Shown: positions 43,345 to 54,723 of the stretch, piece after piece | How positions within the stretch are numbered: position 1 is the stretch's first letter | How the letters are laid out: the number at the start of each line of letters is the position of its first letter | Assembly: GCF_950295315.1 (NCBI RefSeq) | Contig: NC_080164.1 | Location: 12,679,659-12,743,658, forward strand | From: Erinaceus europaeus | Taxonomy: Eukaryota > Chordata > Mammalia > Eulipotyphla > Erinaceidae | Direction: 5' to 3' | DNA: 64,000 bases | Position numbers and translations under genes: made by a program | Notes under the pieces: model-generated | What the model was told of the DNA's origin: nothing | The model's input: the letters and a program-made list of their open reading frames with translations, nothing else | Databases searched by the model: none

Positions 43345-43710
43345 GTCAATCAAGGGCACCAAGTGTTAATGCACTTGGGTTAGCACATAATACCATTTGC
43401 AAGGACTTGGGTTCTAGTCCTTCCTCCCCACCTGCAGAGCATGGGGGAAGCTTCACAAGCAGTGAAGCAAGTACTACAGATGTCTTTCTGTCACTTCCCT
43501 TCTTTACTTCCCCTTCCCCTTCTGAAAACTTTCTGTCTTATAGAAAGAAAGGAAGGAAGGAAGGAAAGAAAGAAAGAGAAAGAAAAGGAAGGGAAGAAGA
43601 AAGGAAGAATGAAGAAAAAAGATTTAAAAAAGGAGAAGTAGATTCACTGTGTAGGCACCAAGACCCAGTAATAACAGTCAGAAAAGAAAAGAAAAAAAAA
43701 AACAATTGTC
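43345..43710 (+). mobile_element. tRNA-derived SINE with GGAA-expanded middle and long-tail module
   Basis: Head AATGCACTTGGGTTAGCACA, TCCCCACCTGCAGAGCATGG, AAGCTTCACAAGCAGTGAAG, a CT tract, then a purine-rich GAAA/GGAA stretch (43540-43640). It ends with GTAGATTCACTGTGTAGGCA and ACCCAGTAATAAC, which correspond to the 3' module of the SINE at 42006. Confidence 0.75.
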
Positions 43711-43989
43711 AATCGATATCTGACTTCTGACTATTGAATACATGCAGCCTTACTAGTCTTTCCTCAGTTATTATTACTTTGAAAATAAAATAATTAATGA
43801 TCAAGTACCATGAGTACAAGTATATAAAAAGGGACTCTGCAACAAGCAATGAAAAGGTATTCCACAATTAGTTATTCAAATAACTTAAATGCTCATATTA
43901 GCTAGATCGAGATATAAGTGCAGTATAACTTCTATTAAAATCCCAGTGCCATTCCCCACATAAAATAAAAAAACACAAAATTTATAGTA

Positions 43990-44490
43990 AATTATGAAAG
44001 ATGTAGAAGAATGAAAGAAAACTGGATCCCCCCTTCCCCCCGCAACTCTTCATCTGCACTATTCCAGCTGTTAGATCCATTATTGGTCAACAGTTTGGTT
44101 TTGTATGTTAACTCTCTTATCAACCAATAGGTTCCAGATGTTAGCATGATACTGACCAGACTTCCTTGGACAGACAACCCTACCAATGTGACTTTGAGCT
44201 CTGCTTCCCCAGAGCCCTTCCCCACTAGGGAAACTGAGAGACAGGCTGGGATTATGGATTGACCTGTCAACACCCATGTCCAGCAGGGAAGCAATTACAG
44301 AAGCCAGACCTTCCACCTTCTGCATCCCACAGTGACCCTGGGTCCATACTCCCAGAGGGATAAAGAATAGGAAAGCTATCAGGGGAGGGGATGGGATACG
44401 GATATCTGGTGGTGGGAATTGTCCAAAGCTGTACCCCTTTTATCCTATGGTTTTGTCAATGTTTCCTTTTTGTAAATAAAAAATAAATCT
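43990..44490 (+). mobile_element. LINE-1 3' UTR copy, 5'-truncated
   Basis: Close relative of 37.6-38.07 kb: CTCTTCATCTGCACTATTCC, ACCCATGTCCAGCAGGGAAG, CCATACTCCCAGAGGGATAA, GGTGGTGGGAATTGTCCAAA, TTTTGTCAATGTTTCCTTTT and an A-rich end. Confidence 0.93.
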
Positions 44491-44499
44491 TGAGAGTTA

Positions 44500-45095
44500 A
44501 AAACTGTTACACTGCACCGTCCTAGATGGGGAATCCTTAGATTCCCCCCATAGATAATACAGGCCTAGACCTCTAAGAGACCCCTCTCCTTCATCACTGT
44601 TCAGATCCACTGGGGATGTCATCATATGTCTTTTTGTGGGCCTTTTCAGGGCCTTACCCTCACTATAAGCTAGCCGTGGTAGGGACAGCCACACCTTCCA
44701 AAGGGTGGCTGTGTCATCCTACTCTGCCACTGGAGGAAGACTGGCCCTGAAATGAGTGCAGCCTAGAATGTTCTCAGCTGTGACAATAGACTTCCAGCTC
44801 AGTCTGACAGGGACTCAGAGATTACAGGGGCTCAGAGGATCCCGGGTTAGATCATTGTGGTAAAAAAAATTATATATATATATATATGGTTTGCAAGTAA
44901 CCTTCTGCTCTCAACTCAACACTATCCTCCAAGACAATATTTTTAGTGGACCCCCATGTCAGCTATCAGGCTCAAGAAAAGATGACTAAGACACAGGTTC
45001 CTAGGATTATTCCTAAAATAGATTTCCCAGTTTCTTTCTACCTTAAAATTTTGTAAAGCAATATTAAATCACTAATAATAAAAAAGTGTGTCATT
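44500..45095 (+). mobile_element. Probable LINE-1 3' UTR of another subfamily
   Basis: TATCCTCCAAGACAATATTT, TGTCAGCTATCAGGCTCAAG and the AAAATTTTGTAAAGCAATAT / TTAAATCACTAATA end match L1 patterns at 3.8 and 14.6 kb. The first 350 bases are not matched elsewhere in the window, so the left limit is uncertain. Confidence 0.5.
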
Positions 45096-45149
45096 GAAAT
45101 AAAAACAGATACAGATATGAATGGCATATAATTGAAAGCCCCCAAATGA

Positions 45150-45600
45150 AACCTGAATTTTTGGACCTGTATTCTCTCCCCTCACCCACCCCAGAGTCTT
45201 TTACTTTGGTGCAATACACCAATTTCAGTTCGGGTTATACTTGTGTTTTCTCTTCTGATCTTGTTTTTCAACTTATGGCAATATGATTTTTTAAAAATAT
45301 TTATTTATTCCCTTTTGTTGCCCTTGTTGTTTTATTGTTGTAGTTATTATTGTTGTTGTCGTTGTTGGATAGGACAGAGAGAAGTGGAGAGAGGAGGGGA
45401 AGACAGAGAGGAGGAGAGAAAGATAGACACCTGCAGACCTGCTTCACCGCCTGTGAAGCGACTCCCCTGCAGGTGGGGAGCCGGGGTTCAAACCGGGATC
45501 CTTATGCTGGTCCTTGTGCTTTGCGCCACCTGCGCTTAACCCACTGCGCTATAGCCCAACTCCCAATATGATTTTTTTTAAGTGAAAAACAAAATCAAAG
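45150..45600 (-). mobile_element. LINE-1 3' end fragment, split by a SINE
   Basis: 45150-45279 (GGACCTGTATTCTCTCCCCT, CACCAATTTCAGTTC, CTTCTGATCTTGTTTTTCAA) matches 56284-56400, the antisense L1 3' UTR. It is interrupted by the SINE at 45293-45564. Confidence 0.7.
45293..45564 (-). mobile_element. tRNA-derived SINE, type A, young copy
   Basis: CTTTTGTTGCCCTTGTTGTT, CACCGCCTGTGAAGCGACTC, GGTTCAAACCGGGATCC (B box complement) and CACTGCGCTATAGCCCAACT head. Exact 13-base target duplication AATATGATTTTTT at 45280-45292 and 45565-45577. Confidence 0.96.
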
Positions 45601-45790
45601 GGTCCAGGAGATGGCCCACGAAGTTGAGTTCACACTTTACCATGTGCAAGGGCCCAATCTTGAGATGCTAGCCATCAAGTGTGAGCATTAGTCTGAGTAC
45701 CTGAGAACTTCAGGAAAAGTAGGGCTGCAACGTTTATACTACTCTCTCTGGTCTCTCACTCTGGCTTTATTTATCTTATTTTTTTCAAGA
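45598..45790 (+). mobile_element. tRNA-derived SINE, type B variant
   Basis: GGTCCAGGAGATGGCCCACG head, TACCATGTGCAAGGGCCC, GAACTTCAGGAAAAGTAGGG and a TCTCTCTGGTCTCTCACTCT tract with TTATTT tail. Confidence 0.7.
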
Positions 45791-46059
45791 TCATGAGTAG
45801 AAGAAATCTGCAGCTTACATAGGCCTGACCATAGTCCCAGAAGGTGAAAATAAACCTTGCCTCTATATTTGGAAAATCTGAATTTAAAAAGATGGGAAAA
45901 GAACAATCTCAAGAAAGAAAAAAGAAATAGGCTCATTCCTCCTAGGATATATCCAAGGGCTAGAAAGCCTTCCACTGTCAAAACTACTCCCCAGCAATTC
46001 AGACAGAACACCAGGCCATTTCTCCAATGCATATGGGTCCATGTTGTATAATCACAGTC

Positions 46060-46240
46060 TGACCTAGGAGTTATTTCTCCTGCTTTGTGATTACTCACTG
46101 TGAAACCAAGTGTAAGTCACTGGATTTTTCTATTTCCGGACTTTTGATCTGTAAAATCAGGCCAGTGGTGCACACCCATCACAGACATGGGAATGGAATT
46201 AACATAAATGATTTCAAGGTCTTTGCAAATGTGAAATATC
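46060..46240 (+). mobile_element. MIR SINE (ancient)
   Basis: AAGTGTAAGTCACTGGATTT and GGACTTTTGATCTGTAAAATCAGG follow the MIR order (GTCACTTAACCTCTCTG... then CATCTGTAAAATGGG), with diverged flanks. Confidence 0.55.
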
Positions 46241-46352
46241 AGTGATCTGTGCTAACAAGACTATTTTGTCTTCATGCTCCATTTATCCTTCCCATTCCCT
46301 CAGGGAGATCTGTGCTAATCTGAGAACCCTGGGGGGTCAGGGGAGGAGGAGG

Positions 46353-46420
46353 AATAAAATAAAATAAAATAAAATAAAATAAAATAAAATAAAATAAAAT
46401 AAAATAAAATAAAATAAAAT
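46353..46420. repeat. (AAAAT)n microsatellite
   Basis: About 13 perfect AAAAT units abutting the SINE that begins at 46421. Confidence 0.97.
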
Positions 46421-46622
46421 GAGGGGCCAGGCAGTGACACACCTGCTTAAGTACTCACATTATGTACACAAGGACCCAGGGTTCAAGCCCATGGTCCTCC
46501 CTCCACGGGTAAAGCTTCACAAATGGTGGAGCAGGATTGCAAGTGTTTCCATCTCTGTTTCTCTATCTCCCTCTCCATTTATTGGGTTCTATTCAAGAAT
46601 AAATAAACAATAGAAGTATTTT
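46421..46622 (+). mobile_element. tRNA-derived SINE, type B
   Basis: GGGGCCAGGCAGTGACACAC head, GGGTTCAAGCCCATGG B-box region, GTAAAGCTTCACAAATGGTG, CT tract and AATAAATAAACAAT tail. Confidence 0.88.
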
Positions 46623-47436
46623 TAAAGAATGTAAAGATAAAAAAACACCTTTCAGAGAGGTCGCTGTATGGTCAACGAATGTTATAACAATTGAGAACTC
46701 TGGCCTATGTTAAGTGAGCAGTTAGTGAAAACAACTGGTGATTTAGTTAGCTGTACACTTGGTTAATCTCTTGGATCACTATTTGGCATTCCAGAGATCT
46801 CAGTAAGTTTCAATTTCTCTCTGTAACTATGCCAGTCAGACCATGTAAACCTATCCATTACATGGATAGAACCTGGTTTAGATACAAAAGTCTATACTTT
46901 CTTAGGTAAGAAAAAAACATTCAAAGAGTTTAGGGGATTAGATCAGTAAAGACTAGACTACAGAGTACTGGTCTCAGACTTGGCTCCTGAAAAAAAAAGA
47001 GATTCAACCTCATGCCCCAACACTCTTACAGAGGCCTCTCTCAGTTTGAGAGATGAACTACTAGGATCCATAAGTAAGGCAAAGGGGAATAGATGTTCAA
47101 TAATAATATTAATCACAGTCATCATCATGATTCCCCATTCTCCATGGCTAAGCAATACACTGTTCCTACAACTCTAATCTGTTAAATCCAGAAGTTGCGA
47201 AACTAAAGTCTTTTGAGAGACTAGGTAGAGCCATAGAACCCATATTTGAAAGGGATCTTAAAGTTTATCTGTGTAGCTTGCAGACCAATGGTGCTTATCC
47301 AGGACTCTCTCATTCACTTAGTCTTTGTTACGGCTCTCACAACATTATCTCTTATCTCGCCATCGACCACCAGGCTTAAGTCATAGCTGTGCATGCCTGA
47401 CCCCCTCAGTAGTCTGTCTGCTCTCTAGAGCATTTT
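46623..47436. other. Unique stretch; weak ancient-repeat signal
   Basis: TTGAAAGGGATCTTAAAGTT and the AAACTAAAG...AGAGACTAGGTAGAGCC order near 47190-47275 recall ancient mammalian interspersed repeats, but too weakly to name one. Confidence 0.3.
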
Positions 47437-47920
47437 TTGCCTCCAGGGTTATTATTATTATTTTTTAATTTATTTATTTTCCCTTTTTTATTGTTGTTGA
47501 GTTATTGATGTTGTCGTTGTTAGATAGGACAGAGAAAAATGGAGAGAGGAGGGGAAGACAGAGGAGTGAAAGATAGACACCTTCACCACTTGAGAAGCAA
47601 CCCCTCTGCAGGTGGGGAGCCAGGGGCTCGAACCGGGATCCTTATACAGGTCCTTGCACTTTGCACTGTGCTACCGCCCGCCTCCCGCCTCCAGGGTTAT
47701 TGCTGGAGCTCGGTGCCTGCACCAGGAATCCACCACTGCTTCCGGAGACCAATTTTTCCCCTTTTGTTGCCCTTGTTGTTGTAGTATTGTTGTGGTTACC
47801 ATTGTTGCTGTTGATGTTGTTCGTTGTTGGACAGGACAAAGAGAAACAGAGAGAGGAGGGGAAGACAGAGACGGGGGAGAGAAAGACAAACACTTTCAGA
47901 CCTGCTTCACTGTCTACAGC
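47437..47920 (-). mobile_element. Older long-tailed SINE, 5'-truncated, hosting a younger SINE
   Basis: 47437-47453 and 47687-47920 form one long-tailed copy (GCCTCCAGGGTTATTGCTGG, GGTGCCTGCACCAGGAATCC, CTTTTGTTGCCCTTGTTGTT, GACCTGCTTCACTGTC), cut off before its tRNA-like head. Flanking AGCA(C)TTTTTT repeats are a possible target duplication. Confidence 0.88.
47454..47686 (-). mobile_element. Younger type A SINE nested in an older SINE
   Basis: A type A copy with an internal deletion in its body (the GACCTGCTTC block is lost: ACACCTTCACCACTTGAGAA) and a shortened head (TTGCACTGTGCTACCGCCCG). Exact 15-base target duplication GCCTCCAGGGTTATT at 47439-47453 and 47687-47701, which lies inside the older SINE. 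Confidence 0.95.
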
Positions 47921-48231
47921 ACTTTTTTTAACTCCCTATTCCTAGGAACTGGCCAATGTCTGACCTAGAGGATGTGTCAACAAGCAATTTGACATCATTT
48001 CTTTTTCCACCCAAATGAGAGCAGAGACAGCCTTTTAATCTCTTTTTTACATCTGCTTAAGATTGCTTCAGTTCAACCATTTTACCCATGGAGCAAAGAA
48101 AATGATTTCTGAAAATGTAAACCGAAGCTGTATTTCCAACCCTTGATTAAAACCCATAAACTTTCTTGAACAGACTAAAATACAAGTGTGCCCATTACTA
48201 TTAACTGTACAGGATGTGTTTCCTTTTATTA
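47921..48231. other. Unique stretch, nothing recognised
   Basis: No repeat or coding pattern identified. Confidence 0.5.
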
Positions 48232-48430
48232 TTGTCACTTTGCCACTGGGATTATCTCTGGGGCTCAGGGCCTACAGGCCACTACCAAGAGTCTTTTTAT
48301 TTCTATTTTCTTTCTTTTTTCCATTCATTCATTCTTTCTTCCTTCCTTCCTTTATTTCTTTCTTCCTTTTTCTTTCTTTCTTCTTTCTCTCTCTCTCTTT
48401 CTTTCTTTTTTCCATTTCCTTTCTTTTTTA
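48232..48430 (-). mobile_element. SINE 3'-module fragment with CT-rich tract
   Basis: CACTGGGATTATCTCTGGGG and CTCAGGGCCTACAGGCCACT resemble the 3' module of the long-tailed SINE. A (CTTT)n/(TTCC)n pyrimidine tract of about 120 bases follows (48304-48425). Confidence 0.5.
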
Positions 48431-48440
48431 AGAAAAAATA

Positions 48441-48779
48441 AATTTAATTATAATTAGCAATAAAAGTATCATTGAATTATTGTAAGGTGGTAAGTACTTC
48501 ATATTGAGTACTGCCTTATATGTTAGCATTATAAAAAATATAAAGTCATCATTCTTTATTATTCCAGTTGTACCAATAAAGAACCTGAGCTTAATAGAAT
48601 CTAAGAAACTTATTCCTGGCTCAAACTGGTGAGATCAAACTCTGAAGCAAACTTCAAATCTGGTTCTAAAATTCAATGTACCAACTGCCATGGTACTGTA
48701 CCATATATGGAGGCTAGGTTTAAGTGTTTAAAAATGGGCTTCAGTCTGGCATCAGTCAGGTGATTTCCTTTCTTTTTGG
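48441..48779. other. Unique stretch, nothing recognised
   Basis: No repeat or coding pattern identified. Confidence 0.5.
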
Positions 48780-48842
48780 CTTTATAGAATCAAAGAGAAG
48801 TTGAGAAGAAAAAAATAGAGATAAGAGAGGGGGAGGGAGGGG

Positions 48843-48873
<31 letters not shown>

Positions 48874-49003
48874 AGAGAGAGAGAGATCTGTAACACTGTT
48901 CTACCACTTGTGAATTTCCCCTCCAGGTGGGAACCAGAGCTTTGAACCTCCATCCTTGCACTTGTTGGTGTGTGAACTCTACTGATTGTGCCACTGCCCA
49001 GAC
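48780..49003 (-). mobile_element. tRNA-derived SINE, type B
   Basis: GA microsatellite middle (48828-48886), AATTTCCCCTCCAGGTGGGA, GCTTTGAACCTCCATCCTTG and a head complement GATTGTGCCACTGCCCAGAC. Confidence 0.88.
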
Positions 49004-49764
49004 CAACAGTGTATATTTACAATCTGATATTTTCTCTTCCCACTTTCTTCATCACCCTCCATGGTCTGGACGAAAGATCAAGCTGACTGAAGACAAAATC
49101 TACTGCAATCTGAGCCAATAGCTAGTAAATTGCTCCTTTGGCCTGAAAGACCTTGCTTCACGGCTGTTTCCTCTGGAGAAGGGTGCACTGAACAGCCCAA
49201 CCTACACAACTGACCACAAATATACTTTCACGCCACTTACTTCAGCATATTGAGCTCCGTACTCTTATTTTTTATTTGCTTTTTTTCTTGGGTCTACACC
49301 CCCCACCCTCAATCTGGAAGAAAACTGATGAGCACAAGATCACACCAGCCCCTTCACCCCATCTCTCAATATAGACCTCAAAAGCTACTGTCAACATGTA
49401 CCAGAATGCTCATTTATTTCTTTTGAAACAATAACTAAGGGGAGGAATAATTCATTCAGTGCTTAAGTGGAACTCAAGCAGCCTTATTCATATCTTAACC
49501 AAGAGGTATTCCTGTTTTCTTGGAGTAAAATTAGTGACAGACTTAGTATTTCTCCAGTTTATATGGTTTGTTCAGATACAGATTTTTTTCCTTAATCAAT
49601 TGATGTCTCTTTTTCCAGAATGTCCTTCTGACCCAGAGTTATCTTCACTGCTTGTAAACACACAAAACAAGTTTACTACCTCCCATTAAATACCTGTGAT
49701 TACTGTGCCAAGCTTCCCTATATAGGTTCTTTCAAGAAAGTTAAGAAAACCAAGCATTGCTGTC
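49004..49764. other. Unique stretch, nothing recognised
   Basis: The 76-codon frame at 49459-49689 has no recognisable motif. Confidence 0.45.
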
Positions 49765-49895
49765 TAAGAGATGGTACAGTGACTACACTAGTCTCAGACT
49801 AGGTACCCATGCTGATTCCCAGCACTGCATGTGCCAAAGTGATGCCCTGGCTCTCTCTCTCCTCCCTTTATCACTGGCAAACAAATATCCCTTTA
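49765..49895 (+). mobile_element. tRNA-derived SINE, type D, diverged
   Basis: AGAGATGGTACAGTGACTAC head, GGTACCCATGCTGATTCCCA and AGTGATGCCCTGGCTCTCTC, followed by a CT tract and an A-rich tail. Confidence 0.55.
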
Positions 49896-50004
49896 TTACA
49901 TCTCATATTGTAGTATCTTCAAAATGTTGTTTTCATATGAATATATGTGAACTTATACCTATTTATCATAGAATATGAAATTCTGGGTTGATTTTAAAAT
50001 GACA

Positions 50005-50235
50005 GTTATGGGGCATGCTGCGAGGCACTCAGCTGAGAGTGTATATTGTCATGTGCAAGGACATGGACTCAAGCCCTTGCTCCCCAGCTGCACTGCAGGG
50101 GTGGGTTGGGGAGCAAAGGTTTCATGAGCTGTGGAGCAGATCTGCAGGTGTCTTTCTCTCTCCCTTACTATCTTCCCTCTCCCTCTTAATTTCTCTCTAT
50201 CCTATCAAATAAAATAGAAAGAAATTAAGAAACAC
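50005..50235 (+). mobile_element. tRNA-derived SINE, type B
   Basis: CATGCTGCGAGGCACTCAGC head, CTCAAGCCCTTGCTCCCCAG, a short insertion around GGTGGGTTGGGGAG, GCAGATCTGCAGGTGTCTTT, CT tract and AAATAAAATAGAAAG tail. Confidence 0.82.
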
Positions 50236-50303
50236 AATTATATTTTCAGTGGTATAGAGTGGATAGTGTACACATAGTTTGATTTCATGCTACTCAATAC
50301 CCT

Positions 50304-50358
50304 TGTGTGTGTGTGTTTGTGTGTATGTGTGTGTATGTGTGTGTGTGTATGTGTGTAT
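50304..50358. repeat. Imperfect (GT)n microsatellite
   Basis: GT run with ATGT and TTGT interruptions. Confidence 0.92.
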
Positions 50359-51119
50359 TTAGATACCAACCACTTATACTGTTTATAAACTAAAAGCACC
50401 CCCAAGTTATTTTTACAGAAGTGCAGAATCTCACATGTGAAATCCATCTTCCAAGAGGGACCCTGGGAATCCTAGTTGTCTGGTACCCATGTCCCTTTGT
50501 AATTTAAGTCCCTGCCACCCTGTATTGGGGCTGGTTCCTGCAGTGAGTCAAACAGCACAAGGGATGACATGCCACATCTGAGGCCAGCTTTGCAAAGATA
50601 TGGTTAGTGTCTCCTTGCTTTCTTTTAATTCCTATACTCTGGAACATATAAAGTACAACTTCATGAAGTCTTACATCCTCAAGGAGAGACACAAATAACT
50701 GTGGTTCCTTGTTAACATTCATGTTAACATAGAATATTCATAGAAGCAACATTCACCTGTGGCCAAGAAGTCAGGAACAGTGTGAAAAAACAAATGTTTA
50801 TGTTTGAAGCCGGAGTTTAGGACTAATTTATTATACAAAAATAGATGATTAACCATAATATTTTCATTTGATTATTTCTTTTTAGATCTAAGTTTAGATG
50901 TATGTGTGTGTGTTTTCCTAATAATTTCACATGTTCACATTTAGCTTCCACCAGACTGCTAAGATATTCTACAGTAAATATTTCAATTATCAACTTATCT
51001 AATAATAGACACAATATCAGCCCCCCAAGTTTTATTAGAGAAAAAAAATGCTTTACAAGCAGTCACAGAGGTGCAATTTCTCTTGTTATAAGTGTTATAA
51101 GTGTTATAAGTGTCTACAC
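50359..51119. other. Unique stretch with a 9-base tandem repeat
   Basis: Three tandem copies of a TTATAAGTG unit occur at about 51083-51112. Nothing else recognised. Confidence 0.45.
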
Positions 51120-51400
51120 ACCAATCCCACAACCGGTATGGGCCATTTTGGATCATTGTGCATTGGTTGCTCGATACCTACTCATCCTTAGCCTTGCTGT
51201 AAGGAACCATGTAGAGTCCAAGTTTCACTCTCTGTTTATCTCTCCCTCTTTGTGTCCTAAGTTCCACCTACAAGTGAGATGATCTGATATTCATATTTCT
51301 CCCAGATGACCTCACTTAACATGACTCCTTCAAGTTCCTCTCACATTGAAACAAAGAGTATGACCCCATCCTATTGATTCTGTGTACGTAACACAGCTTC
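51120..51400 (-). mobile_element. Old LINE-1 fragment, antisense
   Basis: TCCACCTACAAGTGAGATGA and ACCTCACTTAACATGACTCC followed by a TTCCTCTCACATTG block follow the antisense pattern of L1 ORF2 end (56.4-56.5 kb has GTGAGATCATCCCATATTCA and TTCACTCAACATGA). Confidence 0.5.
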
Positions 51401-51631
51401 CTTCGGCACCCATCGGTCACATTCAGTCATTTTTTAAAGTCTGTTAACTTTTCAGTTATTACTACCATTCCAGTAAATGATACAAAAGCAAAGATGTAAA
51501 ATATACTTCAAGAATCTTGGTATATTCAGCAACCCTTCCGTATTCAGACATTTTCCAAGCTCTTTTTTCAAACAAATAGTCTATCAGCTATATGTCTCCA
51601 ATTTCCCCACAATCAGTCTTTAGGTTATAGC

Positions 51632-51651
51632 TGTTGTTGTTGTTGTTGTTG

Positions 51652-51688
<37 letters not shown>
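51632..51688. repeat. (TTG)n followed by (GT)n
   Basis: Seven TTG units followed by about 17 GT units. Confidence 0.95.
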
Positions 51689-51692
<4 letters not shown>

Positions 51693-53034
51693 GCCTGTCA
51701 TAGTAGTGTTAATATTTTATAGTCTGTATTTTGGACTTTTACTTCTGGGTAGGTCCATTTCATCTCCTAGAAATGTTATTTTAGTATTTTCCAAATGCAC
51801 AGGCTCAAAGAACAGAGTTTTATACTTTTGTAATTTTGTCCCATGTACATCTGTACAATTTCATTAGTTTGTCAAACTCCTATTCTACTTACTCCTTTTC
51901 ATTTGATTTCATTCCCTGATGGCTTCACAGAATTATTCAGCCATCACTGTAGATAACTGTTTGCAGCTCCACAGCCTCTAGTAACAGGGAAACTCTCCAT
52001 GCATGTTGACCATCTCACACAGGGTAGTGTGTTCCATGTATATATTCATCCTCATTTGAACACGTTTTATGGCATTTTATAAGCTTATATTTCCTTTCAG
52101 TTGTCTACGTATTGGCATATCAACAAATGAACAAACAAAAATGAAGGCCATTAGGAAATGGAGATTACAAGGAGTGAGAATATACTAATATTCAAAAAAT
52201 ATTATTACCACCAAACATCCTGTTAGAAAGTGGATGCCTGAATGGGTAAATAAGTAAAGGATAAGATAGCCTGATCTAGCATGCCCGATTCTGTTAATCA
52301 ACACTGAAAAATCCACACGCTTATATTTGAATTTGGTTAAGATACTCTGCTTTAGCACACTACAAGGGTGGTCATAACTTATTTATTTTGCTGCACTTTC
52401 TTCTGAAGTATATTAAAGTTTTCTGCTAAGCTTTTAAATCAATAAGCAGAATATTTCTTCAATTACTCACTGTGGATTAAAGAAACAAAAAGACAGAAAT
52501 AGAACACAGTTTTGAAAATTAAAGACCAGTTGTAAAATATTTTCAGATAGGATCATATATTCATCATTAGCTTTAAATAGATTCCATCAAGAAAGGGTGT
52601 TTTTTTTTTCTGCTAGTCAGCAACAGAATATTGCTATGTGCAAGTGATTAGTGACTCTATATAGTAAATAAGTTATTATGCAATAAGTGAGCCACCCTCA
52701 ATTGGTGTCAAGGGATAATAACAATAGATAGGGCTAGATAATAAATACTTATGTCTAACAATATAAATTCTACTATTGGATAAAACCTACTTGGATAATT
52801 ATGAATACAGAACCAAGTTCTGAAAAGCTAAGAATAAGGATATAAAATACCTAGTAAATGAAAAGAGAAAAGATAGGAAAGGATATTTGCCCAGTGTGAA
52901 AAAGAGAACAGTAAGCTAAAAATAGTTAACTGTTTACCATTAGAGAAATTAAACCTTTAAGTAATATAATGTGTACTTAGTATAATGCTTTAAATTTCAT
53001 TGTATCTATTTTACTTTATCAATGACTGAATATT
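51689..53034. other. Unique AT-rich stretch, nothing recognised
   Basis: About 1.3 kb without a repeat family or coding pattern I can identify. Confidence 0.45.
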
Positions 53035-53091
53035 GTTTTACACACTTGTAAGATAATAGGGGTATAATCTAATCTCATATTCCCCTGCCTG

Positions 53092-53142
<51 letters not shown>

Positions 53143-53230
53143 TTCTGAGTCTCCATCCCCTGCTTTGAAAGCTACAGTAGTTCTTCCAAGGTCACTGATA
53201 TGGGCTGATTCTATAATTCTTTATCTATGT
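53035..53230 (-). mobile_element. LINE-1 3' end with internal (CA)n expansion
   Basis: Antisense to the L1 end at 14520-14640: AGTTCTGAGTCTCCATCCCC, TGAAAGCTACAGTAGTTCTT and CTTGTAAGATAATAGGGGTA. A (CA)n of about 47 bases (53093-53139) has grown where the L1 has its GGTGGTGGGAATGG block. Confidence 0.7.
53093..53139. repeat. (CA)n microsatellite
   Basis: Uninterrupted CA over about 47 bases. Confidence 0.97.
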
Positions 53231-53294
53231 CTATATATTTTTATATATACAAATATATAATATATATACACATATATGTGTGTATATTTATATA

Positions 53295-53425
53295 TTTTTT
53301 TTCTCTTACCAGAGCACTGCTCACCTATGGCTTACAGTGGTGCACGGTATTGAACCTGGGACTTTGGAGCCCCATACATGAAAGTTTCTTTGCATAACCA
53401 TTATGCTGTCTATTCATACGTCATA
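53295..53425 (-). mobile_element. tRNA-derived SINE, type D
   Basis: CAGAGCACTGCTCACCTATG, GGGACTTTGGAGCCCCATAC and TTTGCATAACCATTATGCTG in the antisense order typical of type D. Confidence 0.82.
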
Positions 53426-53649
53426 CATACATACATATATTTTTTTCCTAACACTCACTCCTACAGCTATTTCTGTCTCTGGGTCTCTTTCCTTTTTTCC
53501 TTTTCTCTTTTATGCATGCAAAACCATGTGTGGCTTTCTCTGGTGCTGCTGTAAAGTTCATATGCACAGAGCAGTGCCAATAGTGGAAGGCAAAGTAACG
53601 CATTTACTGCAACGTAGATATAAATGGCTTTGATAAAGACATTTGCCCT

Positions 53650-53815
53650 GTTTTACTTGATAGGACACACAGAAAGTAAGCTGAGCGGGGGATAGAGAAG
53701 GAGGTGGGGAAGGAGAGCTGCAGACCTGCTTCAACATTCTTGAAGCATCCCCTCTTCAGATGGGGAGTGTGGGCTCAAACCTGGGTCTTAGAGTTCTATG
53801 TGTCACGACCCACCC
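53650..53815 (-). mobile_element. tRNA-derived SINE, type B, diverged
   Basis: GGAGAGCTGCAGACCTGCTT, CATCCCCTCTTCAGATGGGG, CTCAAACCTGGGTCTTAGAG and a degenerate head. Confidence 0.72.
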
Positions 53816-54707
53816 CCATGAATATAGATTATATAACAAGCTTCTGCAGACTATATGTGTCAATAACTATTTCAATAACCATTTCAGAAGCCTTAAAAGT
53901 ATTGATTTCTTATTGACCATAGTATTTCAGGAAATCTCACTAGAATGTCCTCCCTTTTCTGAGTGTGTCTTGGCAAAAACAGTATCTCCTTCTATGGTCG
54001 GTTTAAGTGGTCTAAGTTGGTTTATTTTTAAAAGACTCACAGTTCTCTATGTGAACAAATGCCTCATTCACTCAGGCTTTATTTCATCAGCTTTTGTTAA
54101 ATGTACTTAATTAATCTCAATTTTTCTTTCGTTCAAGTTTGTGCTTCGGTGGTTAGTTTAATAACCAAATATGATGATAATGGATTTTGAATTTATTTTG
54201 CTTTTTTTTTTTTTTTAGTTTACTGCTATCATAAAGGGTCTTGGATCTTGCATTTTGAGCTCTTATTAGGACTTATGGACTTTTTAATAGTTCAAATAAC
54301 TCTTCTTATGATAATGTTTGGGTTTGCTACATTGTTGATCATGTGACATTTTGTTTTTCAAGCATATTCATTTATCTCTTGTCTTAACACTTAGCTGGGA
54401 CTTTATCAATGCACTAGACATTAACATCTTATATTATAAACTTGACCATCCATATTAGTCTTATTAAGGTCATTTATGGAGAACACAGAAAGTATCATAC
54501 AACGTTACCAAAGGACAGATGATCCAACTTCAATAAGAAATGGCTACTTTATTTTCTAACAACTTTTTCAAATTATGATGGACAGTATTGTCTTGATTAG
54601 TTATACCTAAGGGAAGCAAAGTAGAAAAAATGATTTTTCAAAACTGTTCCAAAAATCATGTGTGAGAAATATCATTGGTTGTATGACCTACGTATCTTGA
54701 ATGTTAA
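53816..54707. other. Unique AT-rich stretch, nothing recognised
   Basis: The 116-codon frame overlapping at 53760-54110 starts inside the SINE and has no recognisable domain. A T run lies at 54203. Confidence 0.45.
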
Positions 54708-54723
54708 TGTGACTCCAACATTT

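Noticed and set aside
47661..47968. Several overlapping frames on both strands as nested genes
   Set aside because: Produced by two nested SINEs; no conservation beyond the repeats.
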